From the NCBI RefSeq assembly GCF_016862975.1, contig NZ_BONZ01000043.1, positions 62,001 through 126,000 of the forward strand: DNA of 64,000 nt, given 5' to 3'. Below the pieces are notes generated by a model that saw only the letters and a list, made by a program, of their open reading frames with translations, did not search any database and was not told where the DNA came from. Made by a program: the position numbers and the translations under genes. Origin of the DNA: Rugosimonospora africana (GTDB taxonomy: Bacteria > Actinomycetota > Actinomycetes > Mycobacteriales > Micromonosporaceae). Shown one piece after another: positions 16,772 to 25,293 of the stretch. Numbering within the stretch: position 1 is the stretch's first letter; every line of letters starts with the position of its first letter.

Positions 16772-17518
16772 TCAGCGCTGGCTGCTCAGCACGAACTCGA
16801 AGGAGTACAGCGAGGCGCGGTAGTAGTGGTTGCCGAACTCCACCGCGCGCCCGGTGTCGTCGTACGCGGTGCGCTGCATGGTCAGCAGGGCGCCGCCCTT
16901 GCGGTCGCGCAGCAGCCGGGCCTCGGCCGCGGTGGCGCAGCGGGCACCCACCGTCTGGGTGGCCAGGTGCAGGCGGATCCCGGCCGCGCGCATCAGCTGG
17001 TAGAGCCCGGTGCGCTCCAACGCTTCCGCGGACAGCGGCACCAGGTCCGCCGGCAGGTAGTTGCGCAGCACGGCCAGCGGCTCGCCCCGCGCGTAACGCA
17101 GCCGCTCCAGCACCGCGACCGGTGCGCCCTCGGCCAGCGCGAGCGAGCGGGCGACCAGGTCGGGCGCCGGCTGCTCGTGCAGGGACAACACCTCGGTGGT
17201 CGGGTCCTGGTCGCCGCCGGTGAGGTCGTCGAAGAGGCTGGTCAGCTCGAGCGGCCGGCGGACGCGAGGCTGGACCACCTGGGTACCCACGCCCCGCTTG
17301 CGCACCAGAAGTCCGCGGTCGACGAGGTAGCCGATCGCCCGGCGCACCGTCGGGCGGGACAGCCCGAGCTGGTCGGCGAGCGCGATCTCGTTGCCCAACT
17401 GGGTGCCCCGGGCCAGGTCGCCGGACTCGATGGCGGCCTCCAGCTGCTGCGCGAGCTGGTAATACAGCGGCACCGGACTACTGCGGTCGACCGTAGCCTC
17501 CGCGGGCGAGAAAGCCAC
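16772..17518 (-). CDS. GntR-family regulator (HutC/UTRA type) of the inositol operon
   Basis: Regulator of 248 residues. The winged helix-turn-helix (PLYYQLAQQLEAAIESGDL, then LSRPTVRRAIGYLVDRGLL) occupies about residues 15-82. A UTRA effector domain follows (about 95-240: RLRYARGEPLAVLRNYLP, VEFGNHYYRA). It is divergent from iolG and is the obvious candidate regulator of the inositol genes; the inducer is probably an inositol catabolite (inference). GTG 17518 is preceded by GGGAGG with five-base spacing, which fixes the start. Confidence 0.92.
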   Translation of the reverse strand: MAFSPAEATVDRSSPVPLYYQLAQQLEAAIESGDLARGTQLGNEIALADQLGLSRPTVRRAIGYLVDRGLLVRKRGVGTQVVQPRVRRPLELTSLFDDLTGGDQDPTTEVLSLHEQPAPDLVARSLALAEGAPVAVLERLRYARGEPLAVLRNYLPADLVPLSAEALERTGLYQLMRAAGIRLHLATQTVGARCATAAEARLLRDRKGGALLTMQRTAYDDTGRAVEFGNHYYRASLYSFEFVLSSQR

Positions 17519-17592
17519 CGGATCCTCCCTGCGAGCTGGATCCCCGAATGCGAGTGCTGGATCGCCAATGTGAGCGCCGCGCTCGTATTGGC

Positions 17593-17656
17593 CTGACGTC
17601 AGATTGTAAGTATGTCAGAACAAAGTATTGACGCCATGGTTGGCGGGCGTGACGAT
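17593..17656 (+). promoter_or_regulatory. iol promoter region with CTGAC half-sites
   Basis: Between the divergent gntR and iolG genes, CTGACGTCAG (17593-17602) is a perfect palindrome, and a third half-site GTCAG lies at 17614-17618. Downstream, TTGACG (17628-17633) and GACGAT (17651-17656) with a 17-base spacer are a possible promoter for iolG; the -10 match is weak. The half-sites are candidates for GntR binding. Confidence 0.45.
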
Positions 17657-17679
17657 CGGTTCATCGAGGAGGTTCGACG

Positions 17680-18681
17680 ATGCGCATAGGACTTGCCGGC
17701 GTCGGCCGGATCGGCGCTTTCCACGCAGCCACTCTGCGCGGCCTCGACCGGATCGAATCACTGGTGCTCGCGGACGCCGACCGCACCCGGGCCGACCAGG
17801 TCGCGGCGGCGTTCGCGGCCGAGTCGGTCGACTCGCCCGACGACCTGTTCTCGGCCGGGCTCGACGGTCTGGTGATCGCCGCCGCGACCGGTGCGCACGC
17901 GGAACTCATCATGCGCGGGGTGGACTGCGGGCTGCCGGTCTTCTGCGAGAAGCCGGTCGCTCCCGACGTGGCCGGCACGCTCAAGGTGCTCGCGCACGTG
18001 CGCGACTGCGGGGTACCGGTGCAGATCGGTTTCCAGCGGCGGTTCGACGCCGGATTCGTGGCGGCGCGCGAGGCGGTCGCGTCCGGGCGGCTCGGTTGGC
18101 TGCACACCGTCCGCGCCGGCACGCTGGACCCGGCGCCGCCGTCGCCGTCGTACATCGCCACCTCCGGTGGACTGTTCCGAGACTGCAGCGTGCACGACTT
18201 CGACGCGATCCGTTGGGTCACCGGGGCCGAGGTGGTCGAGGTCTACGCGGTGGGTGGCAACCGGGGCGCCGACTTCTTCCGCGAGGCCGGCGACGTGGAC
18301 ACCCTCTCCGCGGTGCTCACCCTCGCCGACGGCACCTTCGCGCACGTCGCGGCGACGCGGTACAACGCGGCCGGCTATGACGTCCGGCTGGAACTGCTCG
18401 GGTCGGCGTCCAGCATGACGGTCGGCCTGGACGACCGGCTGCCGATGCGCTCGGCCGAGCCCGGGGTCGCGTTCCCGGCCGGGGCGCCGTACCCGCAGTT
18501 CATGGACCGGTTCCTCGACGCCTACCGGCGCGAGCTGGCCGCGTTCGTCGACATCGTCGCCGGCCGGGCGGCGGTGAGCTGCTCGGTGGACGACGCGCTG
18601 GAGGCGTTCTACATCGCCGAGGCCGGCGAGCGTTCCCGCCACGAGCACCGCCCGGTCCGGGTCGAGGAGGTACGCGCGTGA
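17680..18681 (+). CDS. iolG: Inositol 2-dehydrogenase (Gfo/Idh/MocA)
   Basis: NAD-dependent oxidoreductase of 333 residues that oxidises myo-inositol to scyllo-inosose, first step of the pathway. The Rossmann start IGLAGVGRIGAFHA is followed by the family lysine in CEKPVA and the catalytic region DCSVHDFDAIRWVTG with its His. Length and motifs fit IolG. A strong ribosome site (GAGGAGG) precedes ATG 17680. It is the first gene of the operon, and its end overlaps the next start by four bases (GTGA), implying translational coupling. Confidence 0.9.
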   Translation: MRIGLAGVGRIGAFHAATLRGLDRIESLVLADADRTRADQVAAAFAAESVDSPDDLFSAGLDGLVIAAATGAHAELIMRGVDCGLPVFCEKPVAPDVAGTLKVLAHVRDCGVPVQIGFQRRFDAGFVAAREAVASGRLGWLHTVRAGTLDPAPPSPSYIATSGGLFRDCSVHDFDAIRWVTGAEVVEVYAVGGNRGADFFREAGDVDTLSAVLTLADGTFAHVAATRYNAAGYDVRLELLGSASSMTVGLDDRLPMRSAEPGVAFPAGAPYPQFMDRFLDAYRRELAAFVDIVAGRAAVSCSVDDALEAFYIAEAGERSRHEHRPVRVEEVRA

Positions 18682-19523
18682 GGATTGCCGGGGCACCTAT
18701 TTCCTGGGGAGTGTGCGAGGTGCCCGGCTGGGGTCACCAGCTGGCGCCGGACCGCGTCCTGACCGAGATGCGGGAACTGGGCATCGCGGCCACCGAGTTC
18801 GGGCCGGACGGGTTCCTGCCCGACCCGGCCATCCTCGCCCGGTACGGGCTGGCCGCGGTGGGCGGCTTCGTCCCGGTGGTGCTGCACGAACCGGAGCTGG
18901 ATCTGGCTGCCCTCATCACTCCGGTACTGGACGCGTTCACCGCCAGCGGAGCCGGCGTCCTGGTGCTCGCGGCCGACGCCGGCCAGGTCGGCTACGACGA
19001 GCGGATCGAGCTGGACGAAACGGCGTGGCGCACGCTGACCGGAAACCTCGACCGGATCGCCGCGCTGGCCGCCGGGCGCGGGATCCTGGCCACCCTGCAC
19101 CCGCACGTGGGCACGGTCGTCGAACGCCGTGCCGACGTGTTGCGGGTACTCGACGGCAGCGAGATCCCGCTCTGCCTGGACACCGGGCACCTGCTCATCG
19201 GTGGCACCGACCCGGCCTGGCTCGCGGCCCGCGCCCCGGAGCGGATCGGGCACGTGCACCTCAAGGACGTCGACGAGGAGTTGGCCGGGCAGGTGCGCGG
19301 CGGTGCGCTGCGGTACACCGACGCGGTCGCGGCCGGCATGTACCGGCCGCTGGGCGCCGGGGGAGTGGACATCGCCGGGATCGTGCGCGCGCTGGAGGCT
19401 TTCGGGTACCGGGGCTGGTATGTGATGGAGCAGGACGCGGTGCTGTCCGGCGAGCCGCCCGACGGCGCCGGCCCGATCGACGACGTGCGGGCGAGCCTGG
19501 CGTACCTGAACGGGCTGCCGTGA
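18678..19523 (+). CDS. iolE: Inosose dehydratase-like TIM-barrel protein
   Basis: Sugar-phosphate-isomerase/AP-endonuclease-2 fold protein of 281 residues, predicted to dehydrate scyllo-inosose, the second step of inositol breakdown. The start APISWGVCEVPGWG is characteristic of IolE. Metal-binding stretches are LHPHVGT, CLDTGHLLIGG and HVHLKDV. GTG 18678 overlaps the iolG stop, and its own stop overlaps the GTG of iolC in the same way, so three genes are coupled. An inosose isomerase (IolI-like) role is possible, but the start motif favours IolE. Confidence 0.85.
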   Translation: MRIAGAPISWGVCEVPGWGHQLAPDRVLTEMRELGIAATEFGPDGFLPDPAILARYGLAAVGGFVPVVLHEPELDLAALITPVLDAFTASGAGVLVLAADAGQVGYDERIELDETAWRTLTGNLDRIAALAAGRGILATLHPHVGTVVERRADVLRVLDGSEIPLCLDTGHLLIGGTDPAWLAARAPERIGHVHLKDVDEELAGQVRGGALRYTDAVAAGMYRPLGAGGVDIAGIVRALEAFGYRGWYVMEQDAVLSGEPPDGAGPIDDVRASLAYLNGLP

Positions 19524-20605
19524 CCGACAACGCCGTGCCAGGCAACGCCATGTCTGACGGCCCCGTGCCAGACAACGCCGTGCCAGGCAACGCCATGTCT
19601 GACGGCCCCGTGCCAGACAACGCCGTGCCCGACAACGCCGTGCCCGACAGCGTCGTGCCCGAGTTCGACGTGTTGACGATGGGGCGCATCGGGGTCGACA
19701 TCTACCCGTTGCAGACCGGGGTGTCGCTGCGCGAGGTGAGCACGTTCGGCAAGTACCTGGGCGGCAGCCCGACCAACGTGGCGGTGGCCGCCGCCCGGCA
19801 CGGCAGGCGGGCCGCGGTCATCACCCGTACCGGTGCCGACCCGTTCGGCGCGTACCTGCACGACGCGCTGGCCCGGTTCGGCGTCGACGATCGGTACGTC
19901 ACCCCGGTGCCCGGGATGCCGACCCCGGTGACGTTCTGCGAGATCTTCCCGCCCGACGACTTCCCGCTGTACTTCTACCGGTACCCGACGGCACCCGACC
20001 TGCAGATCCACGTCGGCGAGTTGGACTTCGACGCGATCCGCCGGGCCCGGCTGTTCTGGGTCACCGGCACGGGACTGTGCCAGGAGCCCAGCCGCTCGGC
20101 GACGCTGGAGGCGCTGCGGGTCCGGAACCGTACCGGAATCACCGTGCTGGACCTGGACTACCGGCCGATGTTCTGGGAGTCGCGCGACCATGCCCGGCGC
20201 TGGTTCCGGGAGGCGCTGCCGTACGTGAGCGTGGCGGTCGGCAACCTCGACGAGTGCCTGACCGCGGTCGGCGAGTCGCGGCCCCGCGCCGCGGCGAAGG
20301 CGCTGCGGGAAAGCGGAGTCGGGCTGGCCGTCATCAAGCAGGGGCCGCGGGGCGTGCTCGCCGACGACGGGCGGGAGGAGATCGTGCTGCCGCCGGTACC
20401 GGTCGAGGTGGTCAACGGCCTCGGTGCCGGCGACGCGTTCGGTGGCGCGCTGTGCCACGGGCTGCTGGCCGGCTGGCCGCTGCGGGACACCATCCGGTTC
20501 GCCGGCGCGGCCGGTGCGCTCGTCGCCGGCCAGCTCGCCTGCGCCGACGCCATGCCGGACACCGGCCAGGTCGAGGCGAAGCTGGAGGAGGCGATGGATG
20601 CATAG
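19520..20605 (+). CDS. iolC: 5-dehydro-2-deoxygluconokinase with repeat N-terminus
   Basis: PfkB-family kinase that phosphorylates 5-dehydro-2-deoxygluconate (DKG) in the inositol pathway. The family region begins FDVLTMGRIGVDIYPLQTG and ends with the nucleotide/anion-hole signature NGLGAGDAFGGALCHG. Before it come 45 residues made of nine five-residue units (DNAVP, GNAMS, DGPVP and variants), not a known part of IolC. GTG 19520 overlaps the iolE stop and is taken as start. Several GTG and ATG codons inside the repeats could also start translation, so the N-terminus is uncertain. The 3' end overlaps the next gene by eight bases. Confidence 0.9.
   Translation: MTDNAVPGNAMSDGPVPDNAVPGNAMSDGPVPDNAVPDNAVPDSVVPEFDVLTMGRIGVDIYPLQTGVSLREVSTFGKYLGGSPTNVAVAAARHGRRAAVITRTGADPFGAYLHDALARFGVDDRYVTPVPGMPTPVTFCEIFPPDDFPLYFYRYPTAPDLQIHVGELDFDAIRRARLFWVTGTGLCQEPSRSATLEALRVRNRTGITVLDLDYRPMFWESRDHARRWFREALPYVSVAVGNLDECLTAVGESRPRAAAKALRESGVGLAVIKQGPRGVLADDGREEIVLPPVPVEVVNGLGAGDAFGGALCHGLLAGWPLRDTIRFAGAAGALVAGQLACADAMPDTGQVEAKLEEAMDA
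19526..19660 (+). repeat. 15-base tandem repeat at the 5' end of iolC
   Basis: Nine in-frame 15-base units encode pentapeptides of the type DNAVP/GNAMS/DGPVP. The first six units are a near-perfect duplication of a 45-base block, and the last three are DNAVP, DNAVP, DSVVP. Confidence 0.9.
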
Positions 20606-21473
20606 CGAGCAGCTGCGCAGGATCATCGAGGCGCGTACCGGCCGGGCCGAGACGATCGCCGAGGCCGCCGCCCGCCGGATCCGGCCGAAGTCGCTGACCG
20701 GCCCGAGCGGCAAGCTGATGATCATCGCGGCCGACCATCCGGCACGGGGCGCGCTCCGGGTCGGCGACCGGCCGATGGCCATGGCCGACCGCACCGACCT
20801 GCTCGACCGGATCGTGCTGGCGCTGTCCCGGCCCGGCGTCGACGGCGTGCTGGGCACCGCCGACATCGTCGAGGACCTGCTGCTGCTCGGCGCGCTGGAC
20901 GGCAAGGTGGTCATCGGTTCGATGAACCGGGGTGGCCTGGCCGGCACCGCGTTCGAGGTGGACGACCGGTTCACCGGGTACCGGGCGGACGCGATCGCGG
21001 CGATGGGGTACGAGGGCGGCAAGATGCTGATGCGCATCGACCCGGACGACCCCGCCACGGTGTCCACAGTGGAGTCGTGCGCGCACGCCGTGACCGAGCT
21101 GGCCCGGCACCGGCGGATCGCGATCGTGGAGCCGTTCCTGTGTCACCGCGGCGGCGGCCGGTTGCGCACCGACCTGAGTGCGGACGCGATGGTCCGGGCG
21201 GTCACCGTGGCGGCCGGGCTGGGCAGCACGTCGGCGTACACCTGGCTGAAGATTCCGGTGGTCGACCAGATGGAGCGGGTGGCCGCGGCCACCACGCTGC
21301 CGGCGCTGATCCTCGGCGGCGAGGTGAGCGCCGACCCGGACGGGGCGTTCGACGGCTGGCGCAAGGCGCTGGAGCTGCCGACCGTGTGCGGCCTGGTGGT
21401 CGGCCGCGCGCTGCTCTACCCGCCGGACGGTGACGTGGCGGCCGCGGTCGACACCGCGGTCGGCCTGCTGTAG
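20598..21473 (+). CDS. Class I aldolase-like protein of the inositol operon
   Basis: Protein of 291 residues resembling the DeoC/LacD-type aldolases (Cgl0158-like) found in actinobacterial inositol clusters. GKLMIIAADHPARGAL and GVDGVLGTADIVEDLLLLG mark the barrel; late strands AYTWLKIPVV and PALILGGE contain the lysine candidate for Schiff-base chemistry (Lys in TWLKIP). It probably cleaves the phosphorylated DKG made by IolC, the role of IolJ in Bacillus, although it does not look like the metal-dependent IolJ (inference from context). ATG 20598 overlaps the end of iolC. Confidence 0.75.
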   Translation: MHSEQLRRIIEARTGRAETIAEAAARRIRPKSLTGPSGKLMIIAADHPARGALRVGDRPMAMADRTDLLDRIVLALSRPGVDGVLGTADIVEDLLLLGALDGKVVIGSMNRGGLAGTAFEVDDRFTGYRADAIAAMGYEGGKMLMRIDPDDPATVSTVESCAHAVTELARHRRIAIVEPFLCHRGGGRLRTDLSADAMVRAVTVAAGLGSTSAYTWLKIPVVDQMERVAAATTLPALILGGEVSADPDGAFDGWRKALELPTVCGLVVGRALLYPPDGDVAAAVDTAVGLL

Positions 21474-21482
21474 GAGTATGAG

Positions 21483-22337
21483 ATGGATTTCCACCTGTCC
21501 AGAGGCGGCGCCGCCGACGGGCCGTACCGGCTGGCGGTCACCCCGGAGCGCGCGGGCTGGGAATACAGCGGGCTGCGGGTGCTGGAGTTGCCGCCCGGCG
21601 GCTCGCACCGGTTCGACACCGGCCCGGACGAGATGCTGGTGCTGTCGCTGTCCGGCGGATGTGCGGTGCGCTGCGACGGTCAGTCCTTCGAGCTGACCGG
21701 GCGCCGCGACGTGTTCGCCGGGGTCAGCGACTTCGTCTACCTGCCGCGGGACGCGAGCGTGGACATCGTGGCGCCGGACGGCGGGCGGTTCGCGTTGCCC
21801 AGCGCGCGGGCGGGGCGGCGGCTGCCGGCGCGGTACGGGCCGGCCGGGGCGGTGCCGGTCGAACTGCGGGGCGCCGGCCAGGCGAGCCGGCAGGTGCACA
21901 ACTTCTGCGCGCCGGAGGCGTTCGAGGCCGACCGGCTGATGGCGGTCGAGGTGCTCACCCCGGGCGGCAACTGGTCGTCGTACCCGCCGCACAAGCACGA
22001 CGAGTCCAGCTCCGGGGAGTGCGCGCTTGAGGAGATCTACTACTACGAGGTGGCCGGCGAGAACGGCGTCGGGTACCAGCGGGTCTACCAGTCCACCGTG
22101 GACAGACCGATCGATGTGCTCGCCGAGGTGCGCACCGGCGACGCGGTGCTCATCCCGTACGGGTACCACGGGCCGTCGATGGCGGCGCCCGGGTACGACC
22201 TGTACTACCTCAACGTCATGGCCGGGCCGGGGAAGGCGCGGGAGTGGCGGTTCACCGACGACCCGGCGTACGCGTGGATCCGGTCGTCCTGGTCGCAGCA
22301 GCCGGTCGACGCGCGGCTGCCGCTGAACTCGAGATGA
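21483..22337 (+). CDS. iolB: 5-deoxy-glucuronate isomerase
   Basis: Bicupin isomerase of 284 residues converting 5-deoxy-glucuronate to 5-dehydro-2-deoxygluconate, the step before IolC. The second cupin has the metal motif YPPHKHDESS plus EEIYYYEV, and the conserved ending HGPSMAAPGYDLYYLNVMAG. It has typical IolB length. AGGAG six bases before ATG 21483 supports the start, nine bases after the aldolase gene. Confidence 0.93.
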   Translation: MDFHLSRGGAADGPYRLAVTPERAGWEYSGLRVLELPPGGSHRFDTGPDEMLVLSLSGGCAVRCDGQSFELTGRRDVFAGVSDFVYLPRDASVDIVAPDGGRFALPSARAGRRLPARYGPAGAVPVELRGAGQASRQVHNFCAPEAFEADRLMAVEVLTPGGNWSSYPPHKHDESSSGECALEEIYYYEVAGENGVGYQRVYQSTVDRPIDVLAEVRTGDAVLIPYGYHGPSMAAPGYDLYYLNVMAGPGKAREWRFTDDPAYAWIRSSWSQQPVDARLPLNSR

Positions 22338-22349
22338 CGGTGATGGCAA

Positions 22350-24209
22350 ATGCCGAGGCTGACCGTGGCGCAGGCGCTGGTGAGGTTCCTGGCCAACCAG
22401 TACACCGAACGGGACGGAGCGCGGCACCGGCTGTTCGCCGGGTGCCTGGGCATCTTCGGGCACGGCAACGTGGCCGGCGTCGGTGAGGCACTGCGCGCCG
22501 CCGGTGACGACCTGCGCTACCACCAGGCGCGCAACGAACAGGCGATGGTACACACCGCGGTCGGGTACGCGCGGATGCGCAACCGGCTGTCCACGTTCGC
22601 CTGCACCACCTCGGTCGGGCCCGGCGCCACCAACCTGGTGACCGGCGCGGCGCTGGCCACCATCAACCGGATTCCAGTGCTGCTGCTGCCCGGCGACGTG
22701 TTCGCCAGCCGGGCGGCCAGCCCGCTGCTCCAGGAACTCGAGGACTTCCGGGCCGGTGACGTGTCGGTCAACGACTGCCTGCGCCCGGTGTCCCGGTACT
22801 GGGACCGGATCAGCCGGCCCGACCAGCTGATCCCGGCCGCGCTGGCGGCGGTGCGGGTGCTCACCGACCCCGCCGAGACCGGTGCGGTCACCCTCGCGCT
22901 GCCGCACGACGTGCAGGTGGAGGCGTACGACTTCCCGGAGGCGTTCCTTGCCCCGCGGACCTGGCCGGTGCGCCGGGCGGAGCCGGATTCCCGGGCGCTG
23001 GCCGAGGCGGTACGCCTGATCCGCGCCGCCCGCCGGCCGCTGCTGGTCGCCGGTGGCGGGGTCATCTACTCGGAGGCCACCGAGGCACTGTGCGACCTGG
23101 TCGAGGCCACCGGGATCCCGGTCGCGGAGACCCAGGCCGGCAAGGGGGCCCTGCGCTACGACCACCGGTGCGCGGTGGGCGCGATCGGCGCCACGGGTAC
23201 CACCGCGGCCAACGCGCTGGCCGCGCGGGCGGACGTGGTGATCGGGGTGGGTACCCGGTGGAGCGACTTCACCACCGCCTCACGCAGCGTGTTCGCCGAC
23301 CCGGGCGTGCGCTTCGTGAACCTCAACGTGACGGCCGTCGACGCCGGTAAGCACGCCGGCCTGGCGCTGGTCGCCGACGCCCGGGCCGGACTGGAGGGGC
23401 TGCGCCGGGAACTGGCCGGCTGGGCGGCACCACCGTCGCATGTCGAGGCCGCCGCCCGACTGGCCGGGGAGTGGGACACCACCGTCGAGGCAGCGTACCG
23501 GCAGGGTCACGCGCCGCTGCCCGCGCAGAGCGAAATCATCGGTGCGGTCAACGACGTCAGCGGCCCGCGCGACGTGGTGGTGTGCGCCGCCGGGAGCATG
23601 CCGGGGGACCTGCACAAGCTGTGGCGTACCCGGGATCCGAAGGGGTACCACGTCGAGTACGGGTACTCGTGCATGGGGTACGAGATCGCCGGGGCGCTCG
23701 GGGTGAAGCTCGCCGATCCGGACCGCGAGGTGTTCGCGATGGTCGGCGACGGCTCGTACCTCATGATGGCGCAGGAGTTGGTGACCGCCGTCCAGGAGAA
23801 CGTGAAGCTGACCGTCGTCCTGGTGCAGAACCACGGGTTCGCCTCGATCGGCGCGCTGTCCCAGTCGCTGGGGTCCGACCGGTTCGGCACCGCGTACCGG
23901 TACCGGAACCCGGCGACCGGCCAGCTCGACGGCGACGTGCTGCCGGTCGACCTGGCCGCGAACGCGGCGAGCCTGGGCGCGGACGTGATCCGGGCGGCCG
24001 GTGTGGAAGAGTTCCGGGCGGCTCTGCGCAAGGCGATCGCCTCGTCGCGGACGACCGTGGTGCACGTCGAGACGGACCCGACCGTGCCGGCGCCGGATTC
24101 CGGCGCCTGGTGGGATGTCCCGGTGGCGGAAGTGTCCGGTGTGGACGACGTGCGCGCGGCCCGGGACGGGTACGAGAAACACAAGCGGGCGCAGCGCCGA
24201 TACCTGTGA
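22350..24209 (+). CDS. iolD: Trihydroxycyclohexane-1,2-dione hydrolase (ThDP enzyme)
   Basis: Thiamine-diphosphate-dependent ring-opening hydrolase of 619 residues, acting on 3D-(3,5/4)-trihydroxycyclohexane-1,2-dione. The three domains of the acetolactate-synthase superfamily are visible: the PYR domain with the catalytic Glu in ARNEQAMVHTAVGYARM, the central domain (RPLLVAGGGVIYSEAT), and the PP domain with the ThDP-metal stretch MVGDGSYLMMAQELVTA. YSCMGYEIAGALGVKLA is characteristic of IolD. Start ATG 22350 lies 12 bases after iolB; no strong ribosome site is visible, so coupling to iolB is likely. Confidence 0.93.
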   Translation: MPRLTVAQALVRFLANQYTERDGARHRLFAGCLGIFGHGNVAGVGEALRAAGDDLRYHQARNEQAMVHTAVGYARMRNRLSTFACTTSVGPGATNLVTGAALATINRIPVLLLPGDVFASRAASPLLQELEDFRAGDVSVNDCLRPVSRYWDRISRPDQLIPAALAAVRVLTDPAETGAVTLALPHDVQVEAYDFPEAFLAPRTWPVRRAEPDSRALAEAVRLIRAARRPLLVAGGGVIYSEATEALCDLVEATGIPVAETQAGKGALRYDHRCAVGAIGATGTTAANALAARADVVIGVGTRWSDFTTASRSVFADPGVRFVNLNVTAVDAGKHAGLALVADARAGLEGLRRELAGWAAPPSHVEAAARLAGEWDTTVEAAYRQGHAPLPAQSEIIGAVNDVSGPRDVVVCAAGSMPGDLHKLWRTRDPKGYHVEYGYSCMGYEIAGALGVKLADPDREVFAMVGDGSYLMMAQELVTAVQENVKLTVVLVQNHGFASIGALSQSLGSDRFGTAYRYRNPATGQLDGDVLPVDLAANAASLGADVIRAAGVEEFRAALRKAIASSRTTVVHVETDPTVPAPDSGAWWDVPVAEVSGVDDVRAARDGYEKHKRAQRRYL

Positions 24210-24241
24210 ACGCAAGCATAGCGAACCGGAGGATGCGAAAC

Positions 24242-25222
24242 ATGCGAAAGAGTAGGCGGCTGCTGTCCGCGCTCGTGCTCATACCGCTTGCCCTGACCGC
24301 GCTGACCGCGTGCCAGGGCGGCAAGAAGAACGAGGCGAAGACCACGCCGGGCACCAGCGGGGGGTACACCTTCGCGGTCGTCACCCACGGCGGCTCCGGC
24401 GACGCGTTCTGGACCGTCGTCAAGAACGGTGCGATGGCCGCCGGTAAGCAGATGGGCGACAAGGTGACATACTCCAGCAGCGGCGACCCGCAGCAGCAGT
24501 CACAGCTCATCGACGCGGCGGTCAACCAGAAGGTGGATGGGCTGGTGGTCTCGATGGCCAACCCGGACGCGCTGAAGTCGTCCGTCACCAAGGCGGTCGC
24601 CGCCGGAATCCCGGTCATCACCATCAACTCCGGTGCCGAGGACTCCGCGGCGTTCGGCGCGATCGCCCACGTCGGGCAGGACGAAACGGTGGCCGGCAAG
24701 GGCGCCGGGGACAAGCTCGGCTCGATGGGCGCGCACCACGTGCTGTGCGTCATCCACGAGGCCGGCAACGTCGGGCTCGAGCAGCGGTGCGCCGGGGCGA
24801 AGGCCGGGCTGACCGGTGGCACCGTGGAGAACCTCCAGGTCGACCTCAACAACCCGCAGGCGGCACAGTCGACCATCCAGGCCAAGCTCCAGTCCGACAA
24901 GTCGGTGGACGGGGTGCTGACCCTCAACGCCCAGGTCGCCTCGTTCGCCGTGGCAGCGGTCAAGGGCGCCGGTTCGAAGGCCAAGGTGGCCACGTTCGAC
25001 CTGAACACCGATGTGGCCAAGGCCGTCGAGTCCGGCGACATCGCGTTCGCCGTGGACCAGCAGCAGTACACCCAGGGGTACCTGCCGATCGTGCTGTTGA
25101 CGCTGTACAAGCAGAACCTGAACACGCTGGGCGGCGGGCAACCGATCCTGACCGGTCCGGGCTTCGTCACCAAGGACAACGCCGCACAGGTCGAGGCATT
25201 GACCGAGAAGGGCACCCGGTAG
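24242..25222 (+). CDS. Sugar/inositol-binding lipoprotein (RbsB type)
   Basis: Periplasmic-binding-protein type 1 lipoprotein of 326 residues. The signal peptide has a basic start (MRKSRR) and the lipobox LTAC. The mature domain has TFAVVTHGGSGDAFW and QLIDAAVNQKVDGLVVSMA, typical of ribose/inositol binders. Its position after iolD suggests myo-inositol or a related polyol as ligand. Start: GGAGG at 24228-24232 directly abuts ATG 24233, while ATG 24242 is nine bases away and better placed. An attenuator-like hairpin separates it from the permease gene, as expected when a binding protein is needed in excess. Confidence 0.9.
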   Translation: MRKSRRLLSALVLIPLALTALTACQGGKKNEAKTTPGTSGGYTFAVVTHGGSGDAFWTVVKNGAMAAGKQMGDKVTYSSSGDPQQQSQLIDAAVNQKVDGLVVSMANPDALKSSVTKAVAAGIPVITINSGAEDSAAFGAIAHVGQDETVAGKGAGDKLGSMGAHHVLCVIHEAGNVGLEQRCAGAKAGLTGGTVENLQVDLNNPQAAQSTIQAKLQSDKSVDGVLTLNAQVASFAVAAVKGAGSKAKVATFDLNTDVAKAVESGDIAFAVDQQQYTQGYLPIVLLTLYKQNLNTLGGGQPILTGPGFVTKDNAAQVEALTEKGTR

Positions 25223-25229
25223 AGCCTGT

Positions 25230-25256
25230 GGGGCGTCCCGCGACGCGGGGCGCCCC
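25230..25256 (+). terminator. Intra-operon hairpin after the binding protein
   Basis: GGGGCGTCCC (25230-25239) and GGGGCGCCCC (25247-25256) form a 10-bp stem with one G-T pair and a GCGACGC loop, seven bases after the stop. It is likely a partial terminator or an RNA-stabilising structure giving more binding protein than permease. Confidence 0.7.
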
Positions 25257-25293
25257 TCCCGCCGGCTTCGGCGATGATCCGAGAGGAACGTGC

